From Azospirillaceae bacterium (GTDB taxonomy: Bacteria > Pseudomonadota > Alphaproteobacteria > Azospirillales > Azospirillaceae): DNA of 33,857 nt. A program made the position numbers and the translations under genes. Of this stretch, positions 7,912 to 14,392 are shown in pieces (position 1 is the stretch's first letter; every line of letters starts with the position of its first letter). The notes beneath the pieces were generated by a model. The model did no database searches and was not told the DNA's origin. It worked only from the letters and a program-made list of their open reading frames with translations. The stretch is taken from positions 1-33,857 of the forward strand of contig JANQHG010000168.1 in NCBI GenBank assembly GCA_028277115.1, written 5' to 3'.

Positions 7912-8862
7912 TCAGGTCATGTCGCTCGGTTCGAGACCCAAGAGTGTGAAACGCTCCCGCGCCACCGCGCCGCGCCGCACCACGCGCTTCACACGCACCT
8001 TGGCAACAGCATCGACATCGACCAACTCACGACTGAAGCGTGCAAGGTCATCGGCGGGCAGCGCGCTTGCGATCCGACCACGTACGATACCGCGCTCATC
8101 TGCCGCCCGGAACTCGAACTGACGGGCATCTGGAAGGACGCCGGCGAGGCGCCCGGGAATGGTCTCGGTGTTTTCGACGACCGCCGTCGAGGTTGCCCGC
8201 TCCGCGGCGCGCCCCACGTCGGCGATGCCGAAGCCGCGGTCCCGGGTGCCGGCGACCAGCCGAACGGTCGCGTCCGCCTGCCGCAGAAGCTCGAAAAACT
8301 CGCAGGCGGTGGCGAGGACACGCTGATCAACGGCTTCGGCGGCGGATTGGAACAGCTCCTCATCCTGCCCGCCGAGCGCCTCGAGGAGACGGGTGGTCTG
8401 ATCCACCGCGCTCCTGAGCGCGCCTCGAGACAGACCCCGCTGTGGTTCGACCTCTTCGATCAGAAATCCGAAGGATCCTCTGACGACGTCGATGATATGC
8501 AGGGTGGATGCACTCTTGTTCGGGACGATGCCGCGCTGGCCGAGGCCGCCCTCACGGTGCGCCATGACCTTGGCCACCAGATCTTGGAACTTGCCGACCA
8601 CGGCACCGCCGAACCCGCTCTCGATGCCCCGGCCGGCGATGACCGGGCGTCCGCCAAAGAACAGGGCGACCGACGCGGCCGGCGCGACCGCCGGGTCCTC
8701 GGCCTCGTCCAACCGGGCGACCGCCGCCCGAAGATCTTCCAACCGGGATTCGAGGCCGATCCTCGTCAACACATCCTCCTCTCCCAGTTGGGCAAGGAGC
8801 CTTGTCACGGCGGCGAGATCGGCCCGGAGAAACTCCTGTTCCTGGGTGTTGATCGCGGTCAT
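7912..8862 (-). CDS. Uncharacterised protein, partner of the nucleotidyltransferase
   Basis: Protein of 316 residues with no named function that I can assign. The first 45 or so residues (QEFLRADLAAVTRLLAQLG and after) look like an amphipathic helical or coiled-coil region. A central segment contains FFGGRPVIAGRGI, and the C-terminal part has an RQFEFRAADERGIVRG strand-rich stretch followed by basic VRVKRVVRRGAV. I have an impression of similar proteins encoded next to DUF6932 genes, but cannot verify this. The start ATG overlaps the stop of the nucleotidyltransferase gene by 4 bases (ATGA), so the two are probably made together as a pair. No signal peptide or membrane segment is seen. It could be an antitoxin, an effector or a scaffold. 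Confidence 0.72.
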   Translation of the reverse strand: MTAINTQEQEFLRADLAAVTRLLAQLGEEDVLTRIGLESRLEDLRAAVARLDEAEDPAVAPAASVALFFGGRPVIAGRGIESGFGGAVVGKFQDLVAKVMAHREGGLGQRGIVPNKSASTLHIIDVVRGSFGFLIEEVEPQRGLSRGALRSAVDQTTRLLEALGGQDEELFQSAAEAVDQRVLATACEFFELLRQADATVRLVAGTRDRGFGIADVGRAAERATSTAVVENTETIPGRLAGVLPDARQFEFRAADERGIVRGRIASALPADDLARFSRELVDVDAVAKVRVKRVVRRGAVARERFTLLGLEPSDMT

Positions 8863-9449
8863 GGTGTGCCCCCATCCCGGACGGCCCCGGGATCCGCACG
8901 GCTCAATGCGGCGAGCGCCGCCGCGTCATCGGCGACGTCCTCGAGGTCGACCTCGATCATACCTTTCCAGACGTTGTCACCACGCCGATGAGAGAATAAT
9001 CCAGAAAAGTATCTGGTGGTGTTTACAAGCGCTCGCGGGGAGCCGTCCAAATCTATAAAAAAAGCATCGACCTGGTACATCGCCTTTGCCTTTGATCGAG
9101 CGAATAGTCCGTTATTATTGTGAATAATATCTGATAAACCCGAGGAATCGCGGATGCCTGGCGGTCGATGAAGGAAGCTGATGATATCAATATCTCGAGG
9201 TTCCTTGATCTCGACGAAGCTGCCGTCGAGCCATTGGAACCCCTGACGAAATCCCGCTTCTCGAAGTCCGGCGCGATGAAGGAGCCACCCTCGAAGGATC
9301 GCCCGTCGTGAGACAGTGCCAGCCAAGGTCGAGACGACCTCCAGCGCTGTCGCCATGTACGGCGACATGTCCTCTGGTGAACCGCCTGGTCCATGCAATC
9401 CAACATAGGGTGGAAGCACCCCGTCAATCGTGAACGAAGGGATCGGCAT
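8859..9449 (-). CDS. Nucleotidyltransferase-fold protein, DUF6932-like
   Basis: Protein of 196 residues beginning MPIPSFTIDGVLPP, the start I associate with the DUF6932 family. The catalytic pattern of the nucleotidyltransferase fold is visible: WLDGSFVE (G76, S77) followed by PRDIDII with D86 and D88. A third acidic residue could be D128 or D133 in the YQVDAFFIDLD segment. A conserved-looking tail contains WKGMIEVDL. Enzymes of this fold transfer nucleotides to RNA, proteins or small molecules, and many serve in toxin-antitoxin or phage-defence modules; which applies here is unknown. A frame extension upstream to 9602 is rejected because it lacks family features. GGGGTG lies just before the ATG. 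The first 450 bases of the gene are clearly poorer in GC than the surroundings. Confidence 0.72.
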   Translation of the reverse strand: MPIPSFTIDGVLPPYVGLHGPGGSPEDMSPYMATALEVVSTLAGTVSRRAILRGWLLHRAGLREAGFRQGFQWLDGSFVEIKEPRDIDIISFLHRPPGIRDSSGLSDIIHNNNGLFARSKAKAMYQVDAFFIDLDGSPRALVNTTRYFSGLFSHRRGDNVWKGMIEVDLEDVADDAAALAALSRADPGAVRDGGTP

Positions 9450-10055
9450 GTCACCCCATGCGTAAGTTTGCCTCCGAATAAGTGGCCGTCGGCCAGTGGG
9501 GCACCGGTGCCGGGTTTGGGCACCTCGGGAACAAGGGTGTTGGGTTGCAGCCGCCTTTGTCAATGGTCGGCGGAGATGGGGACGGCCACACACGACAATC
9601 ATTCAAATGTCGGCGGGTCGATCACGCCCGACCGCAGTATCCAACGCACGGAAAAAACTGACTGATGGCAACATCTGACGCAGAGAAGATTCAGGTGGAA
9701 TTTTGACCTGTCGCCATTGTCTGAAATGGCCTGTTCCTCGTTGTCTCGAAAACGATCTTTTGGGTCGGCACGACCCTAACCATAGGGGCCGGCTTCAACC
9801 GATCCGGGCATCGTTGGGGGCCTGTCCCAACCGCCGGGCTTTCCCTCGGTGTCCGTGCGATTGGCACCAACACAACCCCTACAAGCCCCAATACCCCGCC
9901 GACCGCGGCCAGAGCGAGCTTTTGAAGGCGCGGTCAAGTCCGCCAATGGCACGAATACCCTTTGATCACTCTAAACATCAAAAAAAACTGACATAAATGC
10001 TTACTCTTGCCAATGAACTGGCCCCGTCCGCCGTGCGGCGAGCGTTCGACGTTCT
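9450..10055. other. Gene-free gap of about 600 bases with a gene relic
   Basis: No intact gene is supported on either strand. The base composition is mixed and partly AT-rich, with A-runs near 9650 and 9980. The gap holds a decayed fragment of a DUF4857-like gene at 9859-9936, listed separately. A TTGACA hexamer on the minus strand at 9558-9563 could be a -35 element for the nucleotidyltransferase operon, but no good -10 follows. Confidence 0.6.
9859..9936 (-). pseudogene. Relic of the 3' end of a DUF4857-like gene
   Basis: Read on the minus strand this stretch encodes PRLQKLALAAVGGVLGLVGV then VLVPI, directly after an in-frame TGA. It matches the last membrane segment of the intact gene at 10719-12011 (IGLVAVGGVFGVAAVVLVPV). 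At the DNA level 43 of 55 bases agree between 9863-9917 and 10780-10834 with no gap. Nothing upstream of the TGA resembles the rest of that gene. It is most simply a remnant of a duplicated or replaced paralogue. Confidence 0.6.
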
Positions 10056-10601
10056 TCAGCCTCCGCCCGCGGGTGTAAAAATGAACGTGAAGCCGGGAAT
10101 GATATCGGCATCGACCTGGACCTGATCCAGCCGGAAACCGTCCGGCCGCACCACTTCAACGGACCGGTCAAGGTCGACCAGGCCGCGAAGAATACTGCCC
10201 TCGATCCCCCCGAGGACGCCCGAGAGGCCGTCGAGCTTGGCCGTGAGCGCCTGGCGTTCGGCCTGGGTGATGTGGCCCTGGAAGGTGAAGATCAGAGACA
10301 CCGACGGGATCAGGGTGGCCCCGACATCGATCTCGTCGAGGCTATACCCTGCTTCACTCGCGAGGGTCTGGAAGCGATCGATGTCCCGGCGCAGCGTCTG
10401 GACCAGTTCGCCCATCGCCGACTCGGCGTCGGCCTCGGCGGCGGAAAACAAGCCGACGATCCAGTTTCGCGCGGTATCGAACGGCCAGCGCAGACGCTCG
10501 ACCGTGTTGAGGGGATCATTGGTCTGCGCCTCGGTCCCGGTCGCGATCACGATCGCGCCCACCGCCAAGACCATTGCGATCCGCGCCGCCGTACGCCGCA
10601 T
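10056..10601 (-). CDS. Secreted protein of unknown function with internal duplication
   Basis: Protein of 181 residues with a clear Sec signal peptide: RR near the start, a hydrophobic core at about residues 8-20 and a likely cut after TGTEAQ or TEA. The middle (about 45-80) is predicted helical. Two related segments follow, residues 85-108 and 155-178, identical at 10 of 24 positions, each of the form G-hydrophobic-x-LD-x6-A-x2-IP-x4-IFT. They are probably beta-strand repeats. I do not recognise the family. The start ATG has GAGGGGG about 7 bases upstream. The gene lies downstream of the DUF4857-like gene on the same strand, separated by 117 bases with a 10-base T tract (plus strand, 10676-10685). 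It may be its own unit, because TTGACT follows the A-tract on the minus strand. Confidence 0.7.
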   Translation of the reverse strand: MRRTAARIAMVLAVGAIVIATGTEAQTNDPLNTVERLRWPFDTARNWIVGLFSAAEADAESAMGELVQTLRRDIDRFQTLASEAGYSLDEIDVGATLIPSVSLIFTFQGHITQAERQALTAKLDGLSGVLGGIEGSILRGLVDLDRSVEVVRPDGFRLDQVQVDADIIPGFTFIFTPAGGG

Positions 10602-10718
10602 CTCGACCCCCTCGTCCCATCCCCGGCAATCATCCTCGGAACTGCTTTGACCCTTGGCCGCGCCGACTAGTCAAGTTTTTTTTTTAGGGGACTACCCTCC
10701 AAGGCGGCGCATCGTCCG

Positions 10719-12011
10719 TCACGTCGCGACCGTGATGCGGGGTCGGTGGTCGGATCTGCCACTGTCGAGCCCCGTCACCGGCACCAACACCACCGCCGCC
10801 ACCCCGAACACCCCGCCGACCGCAACCAGCCCGATTTGCGGCCACAATCGCCGTGCCGGCGTGCCCCGGAACCGCGCCAGCACCATCAGCGCCCCGAGAC
10901 ACAGCACCACGCCGATCAGCCCCGACCAGCCATGGTGGTCGAGATGCCAGCCGAGATAGCCGCTGTCGCGCGTCTCGACCGACAGGTCGAACGGGAACAG
11001 GACGCGGGCGGCCCGGGCGTAGAGCATGGAGTCGGTGCCGGGAACCTCGCGGCGGTAGCGTGCGATCGGGGCGAAGTCGGGGGTCATCGCGACGCCGCGC
11101 ACCGTGTGGTCGTCGCCGAACACCGCGGTCGCGGTCACCGGGTTGACCAACAGCTTGTAGGACATGCGATCCGGGTCGTAGCCGTCGGTCGGCAGCGGTT
11201 GCAGGCGGTAACCGTCGGTCGAGATCAGGAACAGGCGGCCGTCGGTCGCGAGCAGCATGCCGTAGTACGCGCGCTGCTGGCTCTCCGAGACCCGGATGTG
11301 CCGAACCCCGAGATCGGGCGGGATCGGCGTGCGCACCACCGACGGTGCGCCATCGACCCGGCGGAGATGAAACACCGCGCCGGTGGCGTCGGTCAGGAAA
11401 TAGCCCTCGTCGAACGGCTTCAGGATGGTCGGCTTGCCGGCGACCAGGCCGGCCGGGAACCGGAAGCCGGCGGCGCGCAGGGCGGCGGTGAAGGTTTCGG
11501 TCAGCGCCGGGTCGATCCTGTTGGTGTCGACGTTGACGAACTCGATCGCCGACGCGGTCATCCGGAACACGTCTTCCGGAAAGCGCAGGCCCGCTTGGCC
11601 GGGGTTGGTTTCGATCAGCGGGTAGACCGGGATGGTCGGGCGGCGGTCGGTGAGTTCGTGGGGTTTCAGCTCGAACACCTGGCGGCGGTCGCGCATGGTT
11701 CGGCGGTCGAAAGTTCGGCCGTCCAGCGTCAGCGGCAGCAGGCCCCACAGCGCCATGTTCCGGTAGTAGATGAACGGCAGCTGGGTCTCGAAGGTCCGGC
11801 GGTCGAAGCGTTCGCCATGTTGGTCGGCGTAGATGAAGTCGTGGTCGCCGAAATGCTCGCGATAGATGAAGGCTTGGCGGACCGGGCTGTAGAACAGGCG
11901 GGTCGGCGCGACCTCGACCGCAAAGACGAGATCGTAGAGCCGCGGCAGCGCGAGCGCGAGCACGGTCATCACCAAAAGCGACAGGCAGAGTTCGGGAAAG
12001 GCGCGGCGCAT
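10719..12011 (-). CDS. DUF4857-like membrane-anchored protein of an ABC system
   Basis: Protein of 430 residues resembling the DUF4857 family as I remember it, including the LALPRLYDLVF segment in the first membrane helix (about residues 8-30). A large extracytoplasmic domain of some 330 residues follows. It has repeated LISTDGYRLQPLPTDGYD-like and hydrophobic-FPxD motifs that suggest a beta-rich fold. Two membrane helices close the protein (about 370-390 and 402-424). The start ATG overlaps the permease stop as TGATG. Being coupled to an ABC permease and ATPase, it is probably a structural part of that transporter, perhaps a periplasmic adaptor or ligand-sensing domain. No enzyme motif is seen. 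The gene lies in an operon led by a cobalamin riboswitch. Confidence 0.72.
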   Translation of the reverse strand: MRRAFPELCLSLLVMTVLALALPRLYDLVFAVEVAPTRLFYSPVRQAFIYREHFGDHDFIYADQHGERFDRRTFETQLPFIYYRNMALWGLLPLTLDGRTFDRRTMRDRRQVFELKPHELTDRRPTIPVYPLIETNPGQAGLRFPEDVFRMTASAIEFVNVDTNRIDPALTETFTAALRAAGFRFPAGLVAGKPTILKPFDEGYFLTDATGAVFHLRRVDGAPSVVRTPIPPDLGVRHIRVSESQQRAYYGMLLATDGRLFLISTDGYRLQPLPTDGYDPDRMSYKLLVNPVTATAVFGDDHTVRGVAMTPDFAPIARYRREVPGTDSMLYARAARVLFPFDLSVETRDSGYLGWHLDHHGWSGLIGVVLCLGALMVLARFRGTPARRLWPQIGLVAVGGVFGVAAVVLVPVTGLDSGRSDHRPRITVAT

Positions 12012-12679
12012 CAGCGGCCCCCAAAGCGAAAGCGGTGCGCCGGGACCAGCGCGGCCGGGACCATCAAAAGGATCAGAAGGGCGACGCCCCAGAGGGCGCG
12101 GTCGTAGGCGCCATAGTCGTCGGACAGGTGGCACAGCCATGCCGTGCCGCCGAGCGCGAGCGCGAGGTTGGTCACCTGGTAGCGCCGTCGCGGCTCGAGC
12201 AGCGTCAAGGTGAGGCCGAGGTAACCGGCGACCCCGGCGAGCAGCCACGGTGCCGCGGTGGCGAGCGCGCTCGTGGCGAACGCCGCCGGGAAGAACTGCC
12301 CGACCGTGAGCGCCAGCGCCGCGGCATCGATCGCCAGGATCAGCCCGAGCGCCGTCAGACCGATCGCGAGGTGGATCAAGATCAACGCGGTCAGGCCGAT
12401 CGGCAGATGCATCGCAAGACGCAACCGACTCTTCAGGATCTCGGGGGCGTATTGGGCGACCGCGGTCAGGCAGCCGGTGAGCAGCGGCACGTAGCGCAGG
12501 TCTTCGTAAAACAAACGGCCGATCCGGCTCGCTTGGTAGAACAGCATCTCGGCGTGCTCGACCCGGAACTGGTGGCGGATGTCGAGATACAGATAGGCGC
12601 AGAACGCCAAATTGCCGCCGAGGATCACCAGCCAGGCGCCCCGGAGCTTCAGCCATTCCTTATAGATCAACGCGCGCAT
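12011..12679 (-). CDS. ABC-2-like transporter permease
   Basis: Membrane protein of 222 residues with about six hydrophobic segments, starting MRALIYKEWLKLRGAW. The IYKEWLKLRG opening is typical of ABC-2 type permeases, where a basic amphipathic helix precedes the first membrane span. It would form the inner-membrane channel moved by the ATPase encoded 6 bases upstream. The stop overlaps the start of the DUF4857-like gene. ABC-2 systems usually export substrates or act as mechanotransmission machines, so export is more likely than uptake. That direction is inferred from family resemblance, and no substrate can be named. Confidence 0.75.
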   Translation of the reverse strand: MRALIYKEWLKLRGAWLVILGGNLAFCAYLYLDIRHQFRVEHAEMLFYQASRIGRLFYEDLRYVPLLTGCLTAVAQYAPEILKSRLRLAMHLPIGLTALILIHLAIGLTALGLILAIDAAALALTVGQFFPAAFATSALATAAPWLLAGVAGYLGLTLTLLEPRRRYQVTNLALALGGTAWLCHLSDDYGAYDRALWGVALLILLMVPAALVPAHRFRFGGR

Positions 12680-12685
12680 GTCTGG

Positions 12686-13594
12686 TCAGTATTTCCCGGT
12701 GTAGCCGATGAACGCGTCTTCCAAGGTCATCGGCACCTCGGTCAGGGCCGGGGTGCCGAAGCCCTGGGCGGCAAGCGCCGCCGTGACCCGGTCGGGGTCG
12801 GCGAACGCGAACAGGGAAACGCTGCCGTCCGGCTCGCGGTCGACGGCGTGGAGAACGTCATCGGGTCGGGGCAGCCGGTCCGGGGTGTCGAGGGCCGGGC
12901 GATAGTGCCGGAACGACGCCATGAAGGATTTGAGCGAGGTCTGCAAGATGTCGCCGCCGCGGCGCAGGAAGATCACGTCGTCGACCAGCCGCTCCATGTC
13001 CTGGACCACGTGCGAGGTCACCAGCACGGTCTTGTTGCCTTCGCGCGCGTAGTGGACCAGATAGTCCAGGAACAGCCGGCGGTAGCCGGCGTCGAGGCCC
13101 ATGGTGTAGTCGTCGAGGATCAACAGGTCCGGGTCCTGGGCCATCACCAGACCGAGCACGACCTGGGAGCGCTGGCCCTCCGACATATTGCGGATGCGGT
13201 GGTGGCCGGGCAGGCCGAGCCGGCCGATCAGGTCGGTGAAGACGTCGCGGCGCCAGCGCGGGTACCACGGGGCATAGAACCGCTCGATCTGGTCGATCGT
13301 CATGAATTCGTAGGCAAGGTGGCCTTCGAAGACGAGGCCGATCCGCCGCTTGGCGTCCGGCGACAATGCGTGCGACGGCTCGCCGAGCACCCGGCAACTG
13401 CCGGCCGACGGTGCCAGAAAGCCCATCAACAGCTTGATCAGCGTGGTCTTGCCGACCCCGTTCTTGCCGAGCAGACCAAGCAGTCGGCCTTGCGCGACCG
13501 AGAAGCTCAAGCCCTCATAGATCACCCGGCGGCCGTAGCGATGGCTGAGCCCGTCGACCCGGATCACCTCGTTCGGGTCATTCGGTGATGTCAT
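12686..13594 (-). CDS. ABC transporter ATP-binding protein
   Basis: Cytoplasmic ATPase of 302 residues. Walker A is GKNGVGKTT, Walker B is LLILDDYTMGLD, and the signature motif reads MSEGQ instead of the usual LSGGQ. The Walker B sequence has DD where most ABC proteins have DE, so the usual catalytic Glu appears to be Asp, which may slow hydrolysis. The H-loop is VTSHVV. About 80 residues follow the nucleotide-binding domain, ending IGYTGKY. The ATG at 13594 is used; a TTG three codons earlier is possible. The gene starts inside the end of the small secreted protein gene (17-base overlap) and is followed after 6 bases by the permease. The protein powers the riboswitch-led transporter. Confidence 0.88.
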   Translation of the reverse strand: MTSPNDPNEVIRVDGLSHRYGRRVIYEGLSFSVAQGRLLGLLGKNGVGKTTLIKLLMGFLAPSAGSCRVLGEPSHALSPDAKRRIGLVFEGHLAYEFMTIDQIERFYAPWYPRWRRDVFTDLIGRLGLPGHHRIRNMSEGQRSQVVLGLVMAQDPDLLILDDYTMGLDAGYRRLFLDYLVHYAREGNKTVLVTSHVVQDMERLVDDVIFLRRGGDILQTSLKSFMASFRHYRPALDTPDRLPRPDDVLHAVDREPDGSVSLFAFADPDRVTAALAAQGFGTPALTEVPMTLEDAFIGYTGKY

Positions 13595-13898
13595 CGCCGG
13601 CAATCTCGATCCGATGGCCGGGCCCGGCGTCGAACAGCACCGAATAGCCGCCGCGCGGCTTGTCGAACCAGTACTCGCCGTTTTCGTCCATCCGGCCTTC
13701 GATCACCGTGTGACCACGGGCGTCGCGCACCAGGAACAGCACGCCCGCCGCCGACGAGCCGTCGGAGAACCCGCCCTCGCACACCACGGTGCCGTCGCCG
13801 TTGTCGTAGCAGGCAGCCAGCGGCGTGTGCGCCGCCGCCGGCAGCGCCATCGCCAAGGCGATCGCGGCCCCGGCCGCAGTCAGGAACGTCGAGGTCAT
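13578..13898 (-). CDS. Small secreted protein, first gene of the B12-riboswitch operon
   Basis: Protein of 106 residues with a Sec signal peptide: MTSTFLTAAGAAIALAMALP, then AAA before HTPLAACYDNGDG. The mature part (about 82 residues) has two Cys, in AACYDNG and VVCEGGFSDG, that could form a disulfide. It ends in strands containing GEYWFDKPRGGYSVLF, which looks like a small carboxypeptidase-regulatory or transthyretin-like beta sandwich. The start ATG has AAGGAG upstream at the right spacing; a longer frame to 13979 is rejected. The stop overlaps the ATPase gene. A periplasmic binding or chaperone role for the ABC system is plausible, but there is no direct evidence. Its leader carries the riboswitch and a Fur-like box. 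Confidence 0.72.
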   Translation of the reverse strand: MTSTFLTAAGAAIALAMALPAAAHTPLAACYDNGDGTVVCEGGFSDGSSAAGVLFLVRDARGHTVIEGRMDENGEYWFDKPRGGYSVLFDAGPGHRIEIAGDDITE

Positions 13899-13984
13899 CG
13901 GTCGGGTCTCTCCTTCAGGGATCATCGGAGATCGCGGCACCGGCCAGGCGGTCCCGGCGTGTCGATCGGCAGACTGCAAAGACT

Positions 13985-14003
13985 GCGAATGAAAATCAAT
14001 TGC
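13985..14003 (-). promoter_or_regulatory. Fur-like box
   Basis: The 19-mer GCGAATGAAAATCAATTGC is a near-palindrome and agrees with the classic Fur box (GATAATGATAATCATTATC) at 13 of 19 positions, including the AATGA and ATCA core. It sits about 90 bases before the small secreted protein gene, within an unusually AT-rich stretch. It might mark iron control of the downstream operon. Alphaproteobacterial Fur or Irr sites vary, so this is a weak call. Confidence 0.35.
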
Positions 14004-14075
14004 GGCATTAGGAAGCAGGCACCACGCGCGGCCTTGCGCCGCACGGCGCCGCAGGTCCGGGCGCGGTCAACGCGC

Positions 14076-14099
14076 TCAGTCGATGTCGGTCGTCATCAT
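14076..14099 (-). CDS. Seven-codon leader ORF behind the riboswitch
   Basis: GGAGGTGG is followed by ATGATG and an ORF encoding MMTTDID before a TGA. The Shine-Dalgarno sequence is stronger than at most real genes here and lies 40-50 bases past the cobalamin riboswitch core, where the expression platform is expected. It could be a leader peptide whose translation is gated by the riboswitch, or the surviving start of a lost gene. No function is claimed. Confidence 0.35.
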   Translation of the reverse strand: MMTTDID

Positions 14100-14139
14100 C
14101 CACCTCCGCCGACGCACCCCGGTCGGCCGTGTTCGCCGG

Positions 14140-14336
14140 ACTGGACCGACGGTCGGTCTCCTGGCTCGCGGGCATGGGGTGGCTCGCCTTCCCGGAGGCG
14201 CGGCCTCTTGCCGATCCTCCAGTGGCTTGATCAACGGAGCACCCTTCACCGCTCACAGTTGCGGGGGCAGCTTCGGATTTGCGTCAAGAGACCGGACGCG
14301 CACCGAATTCCCAAATCGCCCATGCGGGAACGACCC
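14140..14336 (-). ncRNA. Cobalamin (B12) riboswitch
   Basis: All hallmark segments of the cobalamin aptamer occur in order on the minus strand: GGGAATTCGGTG (14312-14301), GCTGCCCCCGCAACTG (14271-14256), AAGCCACTGG (14228-14219), GGGAAGGCGAGCC (14193-14181) and the B12 box AGCCAGGAGACCGACC (14166-14151). Outer limits are estimated. It binds adenosylcobalamin or a related form and normally switches the downstream gene off. The next genes on this strand are the small secreted protein and the ABC operon; cobK lies upstream of it and is not controlled by it. GACCG and CGGTC arms over the B12 box end could take part in switching. Confidence 0.92.
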
Positions 14337-14364
14337 GCACGGCGACACCGTCGTTATCGACCCG

Positions 14365-14392
14365 AGTGTGCCAAGACGCGCGACCCTGTCAA
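14365..14392 (-). promoter_or_regulatory. Predicted promoter of the riboswitch-led transcript
   Basis: TTGACA (14392-14387) is followed after 16 bases by CACACT (14370-14365). The -35 hexamer overlaps the stop codon of cobK, and the predicted RNA would start just ahead of the riboswitch. A consensus -35 in this very GC-rich DNA is notable, but the -10 is poor. Confidence 0.45.

Noticed and set aside
9393-9996. Short plus-strand open frames in the gap after the nucleotidyltransferase
   Set aside because: No ribosome sites, no family features, and one runs across the antisense of the DUF4857 relic.
10746-13588. Plus-strand open frames opposite the ABC operon
   Set aside because: Repetitive Gln/Arg/Asp-rich shadows of the minus-strand genes. 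The latter have Walker motifs, signal peptides and coupled starts.
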